47,481 nucleotides of DNA. It comes from Candidatus Eiseniibacteriota bacterium. GTDB taxonomy: Bacteria > Joyebacterota > Joyebacteria > Joyebacterales > Joyebacteraceae. The position numbers and the translations under genes were made by a program. The stretch lies in assembly GCA_030595835.1 (NCBI GenBank), contig JAUVLG010000011.1:1-47481 (forward strand). The letters are read 5' to 3'. Position 1 is the first letter of the stretch. Each line of letters starts with the position of its first letter. Shown piece by piece: positions 41,166 to 47,481 of the stretch. The notes below the pieces were generated by a model. That model saw only the letters and a list, made by a program, of their open reading frames with translations. It was not told where the DNA came from and made no database searches.

Positions 41166-42398
41166 CTACTCCCGCCTTATCGCCTCGACCGGTACCAGCC
41201 TGGATGCAGACCAGGCCGGATATATGGCCGCAAGGAAACTGATCACCATCGCCGCCGCCGCGACAAGGATGAAGTCGAGCCCGTGCATCTCCACGGGGAG
41301 CGTCTCGATCGGGTAAACGTCACCGGGAAGCGTGACAAACTGGTACCTGTCCAGGAGCACGGCCAGAACGTAGCCGCTCGCGCAGCCGACGATCGTGCCG
41401 AGCGCCCCGATCACCAACCCCTCGAAGACGAAGATCCTCAGGATGGAGCGAGGCGTGGCGCCCATCGACTTCATGATCCCGATGTCCCTCGTCTTCTCCA
41501 TCACCACCATTATGAGCGTGCTCGCTATGTTGAAAGCGGCCACCAGAACGATGAGCGAGAGAATCCAGAACATCACCTTCTTCTCGGTCTTCATCCACTT
41601 GAAGAGGTTGCGGTTGAGCTCGATCCAGTTGTTGGCTCTGTAGGGAAATCCGCCCAACGCCGTTACCACCTTCTGAGCGGTCGCGGGCGCCATGTAGGGG
41701 TCAACGGTCTTGATGGCCACGCCGACGACCCCGTCTCCCAGTCCGAAGAGCGACTGCGCCTCGGGCAGATCGATGTACACGAGCGACTGGTCGTACTCGA
41801 ACATACCGGAACTGAAGAGGCTCCGGATCTTGAAGCGGGAGACCGCCGGCATCGGTCCCATGACCGTGAGCACGTAGTCGAACGGAGACGAGATGGCAAC
41901 GGTATCGCCCACGGTCACTCTGAGCCGCCTGGCCAGCTCGTCGCCGACGATGGCGCCGGGCATCTCACCCGGCGGGGTCGCCAACGATACGAGCGGAGGA
42001 TCTATGTTCTCGAGGATGTCAGTAACTCCGGCCTCGAGCGCGAGGTCTATGCCCCTGACGACGGCGCCGTCCGAGCCGCCGTACCCCTGCAGGACCGCCT
42101 TGTTGTAGGTGAAGGGCGCGGCGGCCACGACCTCCGGGAGCGCCTCTGCCTCCTCAGCGAGCCTGTCGTAGTCCGTCAGGGGATCGTCGCCGTACCTGAG
42201 CAGGATGACGTGCGCGTTGATGCCCATGATGCGACTGTGGATCTCGTTCTCGAAACCGTTCATCACGGCCAGCACGACGATGAGCGCCATCACTCCGACG
42301 ACGACACCGCCCACTGAGATGAACGTGATTATCGAGATGAACCTGGTCTTCCGCTTGGCCCGCAGATACCGCCAGGCTATGAACCACTCGAACGACAC
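41166..42398 (-). CDS. Lipoprotein-releasing permease LolC/LolE
   Basis: A 410-aa inner-membrane permease with four membrane helices: one at the N-terminus (IITFISVGGVVVGVMALIVVL), a large periplasmic MacB-like domain (about 50-270) and three in the C-terminal FtsX domain. RYLRAKRKTRFISIIT and VVMEKTRDIGIMKSMGAT are LolC/E signatures. With LolD it extracts lipoproteins for LolA. One permease gene rather than separate lolC and lolE suggests a homodimer. I chose GTG 42398 because RYLRAKRK should be near the start and AGGAG is about 10 nt upstream; the frame opens at 42452. Confidence 0.92.
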   Translation of the reverse strand: MSFEWFIAWRYLRAKRKTRFISIITFISVGGVVVGVMALIVVLAVMNGFENEIHSRIMGINAHVILLRYGDDPLTDYDRLAEEAEALPEVVAAAPFTYNKAVLQGYGGSDGAVVRGIDLALEAGVTDILENIDPPLVSLATPPGEMPGAIVGDELARRLRVTVGDTVAISSPFDYVLTVMGPMPAVSRFKIRSLFSSGMFEYDQSLVYIDLPEAQSLFGLGDGVVGVAIKTVDPYMAPATAQKVVTALGGFPYRANNWIELNRNLFKWMKTEKKVMFWILSLIVLVAAFNIASTLIMVVMEKTRDIGIMKSMGATPRSILRIFVFEGLVIGALGTIVGCASGYVLAVLLDRYQFVTLPGDVYPIETLPVEMHGLDFILVAAAAMVISFLAAIYPAWSASRLVPVEAIRRE

Positions 42399-42466
42399 TG
42401 TCGGTCGTCTCCTTATTATCTCGGGGCCTTGAGAAGTGCGGCCGGTGCACACACGGTACGAACGGA

Positions 42467-43924
42467 CTACGCCTCCGGACGCATCGCCGGAAACAGTATG
42501 ACGTCGCGGATATTCCGCGAATTCGTGAGGAGCATGACCAATCGGTCGAGCCCGATCCCCAAGCCCCCGGTCGGAGGCATCCCATGCTCGAGCGCACGGA
42601 CGAAGTCCTCGTCCATGCCGTGAGCCTCGGCGTCGCCGCCCTCGCGCGCCTGCACCTGCGCCTCCAGGCGCCGCGTCTGCTCGTCCGGGTCGTTGAGTTC
42701 GGTGAAGGAGTTCCCAAGCTCGAGCCCTCCTATGAAGAACTCGAAGCGCTCCACGATCTCCGGGTCCTCGGGCGTCTGCTTCGCCAGGGGCGAGATCGAT
42801 TTCGGGTAGTCGATCAGGAACGTGGGCGCAGACAGGTTCGGCTCCACCAGCTCGTCCAGGATCCCCTCTATCATGGCGCCGCGCGATGCCCCGTCAGGAA
42901 CGGTGAGCCCCGCTGAACGCGCGGCCGAGCACAGCGCCGCGTCGCTGGCCAGCGCAGCGGCCCCGACCGCCTCCTCCACCGCGTCCATCACCTTAAGTCT
43001 CCGCCAGGGCGGGGCGACGTCGATCTCTCCGTCTGCCCAGGGGAAGAGCGTCCCGCCGTGGACCTCCGTCGCCATGCGCGCCACGAGCGCTTCGGTGATG
43101 TCCATCATGTCGTGGTAGTCGGCATAGGCCTGGTACAGCTCGAGCTGAGTGAACTCGGGACTGTGGGTCCTGTCCATGCCCTCGTTGCGGAAGTCCTTGC
43201 CGATCTCGAACACGCGTTCCATCCCACCGACTATCAACCGCTTGAGGTACAGCTCATCCGCAATTCGAAGGTAGAGCGGCATGTCGAGCGCGTGGTGGTG
43301 CGTCTCGAACGGACGCGCGAAGGCACCACCGTATGACGGCTGGAGCACGGGAGTCTCCACCTCCACGAAGTCCCGCTCGTGCAGGAAGTCCCTCGCTACC
43401 TTCAGCAGCTTGCTTCTCACCTCGAAGGTGCGGCGCGAGTCGGCGTTGGCGATGAGGTCCAGATAGCGCTGCCGATACCTGAGTTCCTTGTCCTTGAGAC
43501 CATGCCACTTCTCGGGGAGAGGCAGCAGAGCCTTCGCCAGGACCGCCAGCCCTCTGACCTTGACGCTCGCCTCGCCGCTTCTCGTCCGGAAGGCCTCCCC
43601 CGTAGCTCCGACTATGTCACCCACGTCCAGGAGCTTCCATATCTCGAACAGCTCCTCGCCGACCTCGTCCTTCCTCACGTAGAGCTGGATCTTCCCCGTC
43701 CCGTCCACCAGATCCGCGAAGCCCGCCTTGCCGTGCCCTCGAATCGCCATCAGCCGCCCGGCGACCGTGACCTCCGCTCCCTCCAGCGCCTCGAAATCGC
43801 CCACAACGGCCGCGGCCGTGTGTGTGCGCGCGGAGCGGCGCGGGTAGGGTTCGACACCCAGTTCTCTCAGACGCGCCAGGTTCTCACGCATCTGCACCGG
43901 CAGGCTCTTTTCGGTATTCTCCAA
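42467..43924 (-). CDS. lysS: Lysyl-tRNA synthetase, class II
   Basis: A 485-aa class IIb synthetase that charges tRNA-Lys. An N-terminal OB-fold anticodon-binding domain (about 40-140; VAGRLMAIRGHGKAGF) is followed by the catalytic core with motif 2 (FEIGKDFRNEGMDRTHSPEF) and motif 3 (GGLGIGLDRLVMLL). Family residues RYRQRYLDLIAN and GNSFTELNDP are present. The start is TTG 43924, with GGGGG and TAAGG just upstream. It follows prfB, a common bacterial order, but has its own promoter. Confidence 0.95.
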   Translation of the reverse strand: MENTEKSLPVQMRENLARLRELGVEPYPRRSARTHTAAAVVGDFEALEGAEVTVAGRLMAIRGHGKAGFADLVDGTGKIQLYVRKDEVGEELFEIWKLLDVGDIVGATGEAFRTRSGEASVKVRGLAVLAKALLPLPEKWHGLKDKELRYRQRYLDLIANADSRRTFEVRSKLLKVARDFLHERDFVEVETPVLQPSYGGAFARPFETHHHALDMPLYLRIADELYLKRLIVGGMERVFEIGKDFRNEGMDRTHSPEFTQLELYQAYADYHDMMDITEALVARMATEVHGGTLFPWADGEIDVAPPWRRLKVMDAVEEAVGAAALASDAALCSAARSAGLTVPDGASRGAMIEGILDELVEPNLSAPTFLIDYPKSISPLAKQTPEDPEIVERFEFFIGGLELGNSFTELNDPDEQTRRLEAQVQAREGGDAEAHGMDEDFVRALEHGMPPTGGLGIGLDRLVMLLTNSRNIRDVILFPAMRPEA

Positions 43925-43980
43925 CGCCTTACCCCCAGCCTGTAGCCCAGTTCCACAGTTCCAATCTCTTTCTGATGTCC

Positions 43981-44009
43981 CTTATACCACCTTGACCGCA
44001 CCAGTCAAG
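43981..44009 (-). promoter_or_regulatory. Promoter of lysS with an overlapping inverted repeat
   Basis: Minus strand TTGACT (44003-44008), 16-nt spacer, TATAAG (43981-43986). CTTGAC and GTCAAG (43991-43996 and 44004-44009) form a perfect inverted repeat over the -35 box, a candidate operator. It lies in the 169-bp gap between prfB and lysS. Confidence 0.6.
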
Positions 44010-44093
44010 TGAGCGTGTCCTTCCGCGCTATCGCCCACTCGACCATCCCAACGCCCCTTGGCCGACCCCCGGCAGCGGTGGCGGCACTCGCGA

Positions 44094-45183
44094 CTACTCC
44101 GTAACCTTGAGATAGGCCTCGATGAACCGGTCGAGGTCACCGTCGAGCACGCCGTTCACGTCGGACGTCTCCACGCCGGTCCTGTTGTCTTTGACCAGCT
44201 GGTACGGGTGCATGACGTACGACCGTATCTGGCTCCCCCAAGCTATGTCCATCTTCTCGCCCTCGGCCTCCGCCTGCTCCTTGCGCCGCTCCTCCTCGCG
44301 GAGCGCGTAGAGCCTGGCCCGGAGGACTTTCATGGCGTTCTCGCGGTTCCGGTACTGCGAGCGCTCGTTCTGGCAGGTCACGACGATCCCGCTTGGCTCG
44401 TGCGTCAGGCGCACGGCCGTCGAGCTCTTGTTGACGTGCTGTCCCCCGGGACCGCTCGCCTTGTAGAAATCGACGCGGAGGTCGGACTCGTCGATCTCGA
44501 TCTCGGCGTCGTCCTCCACCTCCGGGTAGGCGGCGATCGACGCAAACGACGTGTGCCGCCGGTGTGCCGCGTCAAAAGGCGACAGCCTCACAAGCCTGTG
44601 CACGCCCACCTCTGCCCGCAGGTAGCCAAACGCAAAAGGGCCCTTCACAAGGACCGTCGCGCTCTTGACACCGGCTTCCTCACCGGATTGGATGTCGATG
44701 GTCTGCGTTTCGAGCCCGCGCCGCTCCGCCCACGCGAGGTACATGCGCAGGAGCATCTTCGCCCAGTCCGCCGAATCCTTGCCTCCAGCTCCGGGATGGA
44801 TGGCGAGGATCGCGTTCCGCTCGTCGTCACCACCGGAGAGCATCTTCCTGAGCTCAAGTTCCCTGAGCCGCTCTTCCAGCGCGTCCAGTCCGGACACGGC
44901 CTCCTCCAGCGCCTCCCCACCCTCTTCCTCCGCAAGCTCGATGAGAACCGAAAGGTCATCACACTCGGAACGGAACTCGGCCAGGGGCTGCGTCCACGCC
45001 TTGATCGCATTCAACTCCTCGAAGACCCCCTTCGCGGCGCCGGTGTTGGACCAAAAGTCCGGCGACGAGGTGACGGTCTCGAGCTCTAGCTGACGTTTGC
45101 TCTTCGCGGCGACGTCAAAGATACTCCTCGAGTTCTTCCACGCGACTGACCAGCTCTTCCAGAGTTCTCTTCAGCTCACTCAT
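44094..45183 (-). CDS. prfB: Peptide chain release factor 2, with programmed +1 frameshift
   Basis: A 362-aa release factor for UGA and UAA codons, made by joining two frames. Frame one starts at ATG 45183 and after 22 codons meets TGA at 45115-45117. A +1 slip on CTT at the site GAGGAG-TAT-CTT-TGA-C moves to the second frame (45116-44094; 340 residues), as in E. coli prfB. The second part has the recognition motif RLSPFD and SGPGGQHVNKS with the universal GGQ loop. The GAGGAG stretch just before CTT is the internal Shine-Dalgarno sequence that promotes slippage. GGAGG lies about 6 nt before the ATG, which overlaps the coaE stop by 4 nt. Confidence 0.95.
45114..45128 (-). promoter_or_regulatory. 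Programmed +1 frameshift site of prfB
   Basis: Minus strand GAGGAG-TAT-CTT-TGA-C differs from the E. coli AGGGGG-TAT-CTT-TGA-C only in the Shine-Dalgarno-like part. Low RF2 lets the ribosome pause at UGA and slip, so the factor controls its own level. Confidence 0.93.
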
Positions 45184-45794
45184 GCTTTTTCCTCCCGCAG
45201 GTTTCGCGGCAGCGACTCCCAGAAGTCGTCCACCGCGGCGCGCAGCTCCTCGACGGAACCCTCGTTCTCGACGACCACGTCGGCCGCCGCGAGCATCACG
45301 TCGTCAGGCAGCTGCGATCGCATCCTCCTTCTCACGTCCTCCTCTACGAAGCCCGCGTCCACGAGCCTGCGGACCCTCAGATCAATCGGGGCGTGGACCA
45401 CCAGGATGGTGTCAAACAGGTCCAGAACATCCCACTGCACGAGAAGCGCCGCATCCACTACGAGCACGCCGGAAGGACCTCGCCTCTCCAGCTCCTCGGA
45501 CCGCCGCACGATCTCGCGGATGAGCGCCGGGTGCGTGATCGCGTTGAGCGTGCGGAGCCGCTCCTCGGACGAGAAGGCGACGGCCGCCAGTGCTCCCCTG
45601 TCCAGGCCGCCGTCGTCGGCGAGCACTGACTCTCCGAACGCATCGACGATCGCGGCCAGGACATCGGTTCCCTCGGCGACCATGTCTCTTGCCACCGCGT
45701 CCGCCTCTATCACCAGAGCGCCCAACTCGCTCAGTCTGGCTGCGACTTCGCTCTTCCCACTGCCCATGCCTCCGGCGAGTCCGATCCTGAACAT
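45180..45794 (-). CDS. coaE: Dephospho-CoA kinase
   Basis: A 204-aa P-loop kinase for the last step of coenzyme A synthesis. Walker A is GLAGGMGSGKSEVA (5-18), followed by IEADAVARD, the substrate-binding Asp, and ITHPALIREIV, VLVVDAALLVQ and DTILVVHAP in the usual order. Length is normal. ATG 45794 has a weak purine-rich site upstream. The stop overlaps the prfB start (ATGA), and polA is 52 nt upstream. Confidence 0.94.
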   Translation of the reverse strand: MFRIGLAGGMGSGKSEVAARLSELGALVIEADAVARDMVAEGTDVLAAIVDAFGESVLADDGGLDRGALAAVAFSSEERLRTLNAITHPALIREIVRRSEELERRGPSGVLVVDAALLVQWDVLDLFDTILVVHAPIDLRVRRLVDAGFVEEDVRRRMRSQLPDDVMLAAADVVVENEGSVEELRAAVDDFWESLPRNLREEKA

Positions 45795-45846
45795 CGCTCT
45801 GTCCCTTCCGGCGTACGGAATGCGTTCGGGATGGCCGAGGGCGCGC

Positions 45847-47481
45847 CTACGGGTGCGCCTCGAACCAGTCCGGGCCGCTTGCCAGGTTCATGACGAGCGG
45901 CACGTCGAGTTTCATCCCCTCCGGGTTCTCCATCTTCTCACGAACGGCCGCCGAGACGTCATCGAGCGCGTCCTCTGGAAGCTCGAAGACGAGTTCGTCG
46001 TGGACCTGAAGCACCATGCTGCACGGCAGGCCGTCCGAGCGGATCCTCCTGTCGACGCCGATCATCGCCACCTTGATGAGGTCGGCCGCGCTGCCCTGGA
46101 TCGGCGTGTTGACGGCGACACGCTCCGCCATGCCCCTGACGCGCGCGTTGTCAGACTCAAGCCCCGTGATGGCGCGCCTGCGTCCGAGCATCGTCGAGGC
46201 GTACCCCAAATCCGCGGCCTCAGCGGTCACCCGATCGGTGTACTCGCGAACGCCGGGGTAGGTCTGGAAGTACCGATCGATGAAATCGGCCGCCTCGTCG
46301 ATCTCCACGCCCAGGCGTCGCGCCAGTCCAAACCGCCCCATACCGTACATGATCCCGAAATTGACCGTCTTCGCCCATTCCCGCTGCGCCGACGAGACGA
46401 TGTCCTCCGCCACTCCGAAAATGAGTGATGCCGTGGAGCGGTGGACATCCTTGCCGTTCCTGAACGCCTCGACCAGGGTCGCATCACCTGACAGGTGCGC
46501 CATTATCCGAAGCTCAACCTGCGAGTAGTCGGCCGAGAGCAGGAGCTTGCCCTCGCCCGCCACGAAGGCTCTCCGGATCTGCCTGCCCAGGTCGGTCCTG
46601 ATGGGGATGTTCTGTAGATTCGGGTTGCTACTCGAGAGCCTGCCGGTGGCCGCGACCGTCTGATTGAACGACGTGTGCACTCGCCCCGTAACCCGGTTCA
46701 CGAGCTTCGGGAGCGCCTCCAGGTACCCCGTCTGAAGCTTCCTGAGTTGTCGGTACTCGAGGATGAGCGCGGGAACCTCGTGGTCGTCCCGCAGCCTCTC
46801 AAGCACGCTGGTGTCGGTCGAGTATCCGGTCTTCGTTCGCCGGCCCCGCCGTAGCTCGAGCTTCTCGAAGAGCACTGAGCCTACCTGCTTCGGGGAATCG
46901 AGGTTGAAATCGACACCGGCCAGGTCACAGACACGTTCTCTCAGCGCCTCGGTCTCCCGTCCGAACTCCGCGGCCAGGCGCGAGAGAAACGGGACGTCGA
47001 GCTCCACGCCGGTCAGCTCCATTCCAGCCAGCACACGGACGAGCGGCATCTCGACATCGGTCAGGAGGGTTTCGAGCCCTCCCTCCTTCAGTTCATCACG
47101 CAGGAGGTGAGTCAGCCTGAGTGTGACCTCCGCGTCCGCACACGAGTAGTCGGATGCATCGCCGATACCCACATCCGCGAACGACAGCTGTTCGCCGCCC
47201 TTCCCTATCAGGTTCTCTATGGGCGTCATGTGGACGCCGAGGTGCTCCAGGGCCAGCACCTTCAGATTGTGCTGGCGCCGCCCGGGGTCCAGCAGGTACG
47301 ACGCAATCATCGTGTCAAAGGCGAGCGGCGTGACTTCGATACCGTGCGTCAGCAGCACCTTGTAGTCGAACTTGATATTCTGCCCGAACTTCGGGATGTC
47401 CTCGTTCGTGAGGACGGGCGTGAGACTATCCAGCACGAAGTCACGCGGAAGCGACCGACCGGCTTTGTGGGCGACGGGAAC
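45847..47481 (-). CDS. polA: DNA polymerase I (partial, C-terminal part)
   Basis: The C-terminal 544 residues of a family A polymerase; the frame runs off the right edge and its first visible codons (VPVAHKAGRSLPRD) are within the 3'-5' exonuclease domain. Exo II (GQNIKFDYKVL) and Exo III (YSCADAEVT) keep their Asp residues, so proofreading is probably active; Exo I would lie outside. Polymerase motif A DYSQVELRIMAHLSGD (about 318), motif B KTVNFGIMYGMG (about 370) and motif C QVHDELVFE (about 496) are intact, with Phe in motif B, the residue that discriminates against dideoxynucleotides. The 5'-nuclease domain would be beyond the window. Confidence 0.95.
   Translation of the reverse strand, partial: VPVAHKAGRSLPRDFVLDSLTPVLTNEDIPKFGQNIKFDYKVLLTHGIEVTPLAFDTMIASYLLDPGRRQHNLKVLALEHLGVHMTPIENLIGKGGEQLSFADVGIGDASDYSCADAEVTLRLTHLLRDELKEGGLETLLTDVEMPLVRVLAGMELTGVELDVPFLSRLAAEFGRETEALRERVCDLAGVDFNLDSPKQVGSVLFEKLELRRGRRTKTGYSTDTSVLERLRDDHEVPALILEYRQLRKLQTGYLEALPKLVNRVTGRVHTSFNQTVAATGRLSSSNPNLQNIPIRTDLGRQIRRAFVAGEGKLLLSADYSQVELRIMAHLSGDATLVEAFRNGKDVHRSTASLIFGVAEDIVSSAQREWAKTVNFGIMYGMGRFGLARRLGVEIDEAADFIDRYFQTYPGVREYTDRVTAEAADLGYASTMLGRRRAITGLESDNARVRGMAERVAVNTPIQGSAADLIKVAMIGVDRRIRSDGLPCSMVLQVHDELVFELPEDALDDVSAAVREKMENPEGMKLDVPLVMNLASGPDWFEAHP

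Noticed and set aside
1-47481. tRNA genes, insertion sequences, CRISPR arrays, prophage genes or att sites
   Set aside because: I looked in the gaps and at gene borders and saw no cloverleaf, transposase, regular repeat array or duplicated ends; the region reads as stable core chromosome.

Overview
The window is a GC-rich stretch (by eye roughly 60-65% G+C) from the chromosome of an LPS-bearing, double-membraned bacterium. Lipid A genes, BamA, TamB, an OmpH/Skp chaperone and Lol lipoprotein-export genes all point to an outer membrane. The fused LpxC-FabZ protein, the secreted parallel beta-helix protein with a W-G-x-I-K-x-M-Y-R tail, and the McsA-McsB-ClpC set in a Gram-negative setting together suggest an uncultured lineage of or near the FCB superphylum (Eisenbacteria-, Latescibacteria- or Gemmatimonadota-like). 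That placement is inference, not something the sequence proves. Nearly every gene is on the minus strand; one (12525-14897) is on the plus strand. I see no mobile element, tRNA, rRNA or CRISPR array.

Positions 1-8500 hold exopolysaccharide genes. In transcription order on the minus strand they are a UndP-sugar phosphotransferase (8206-7514), a GT39-like membrane glycosyltransferase (7277-5724), a Wza-type export lipoprotein, a Wzz/GNVR chain-length protein, an ExeA-like ATPase with a SPOR tail and a CTG start, a CpsD-like protein with a degenerate P-loop, and an O-antigen-ligase-like membrane protein cut by the left edge. The last five sit behind a well-formed sigma-54 promoter (5504-5518). 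The phosphotransferase gene has a promoter, a roughly 225-nt leader and an intrinsic terminator before its start codon, which implies attenuation.

Positions 8504-12431 form a second unit: a GT9 (heptosyltransferase-like) gene, a possible 44-aa exported peptide, a GmhB-type HAD phosphatase, a DUF3108 protein and a deoxyhypusine-synthase-like protein without the usual catalytic lysine. Facing away from it is a large membrane protein with a spermidine-synthase-like domain. Positions 15105-16251 hold a beta-helix protein with its own promoter.

Positions 16264-47481 are one long minus-strand array of envelope and housekeeping genes, often joined by 4-nt stop/start overlaps. In transcription order: polA (cut by the right edge), coaE, prfB (programmed +1 frameshift), lysS, lolC/E, lolD, mcsA, mcsB, clpC, tamB, bamA, ompH/skp, lpxD, lpxC-fabZ, lpxA, a GnnA-like oxidoreductase, lpxB, a DUF374 acyltransferase, lpxK, nadA, nadB, a Memo-AMMECR1 fusion lipoprotein and the AmmeMemoRadiSam radical SAM enzyme. 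The array couples outer-membrane protein assembly, lipoprotein release, lipid A synthesis and protein quality control. It ends in an AmmeMemoRadiSam module whose two proteins both carry export or membrane signals.

No gap exceeds 300 bases. The largest are 5435-5723 (sigma-54 promoter and inverted repeats), 8207-8503 (leader RNA and terminator), 12297-12524 (divergent promoters) and 14898-15104 (convergent hairpin).
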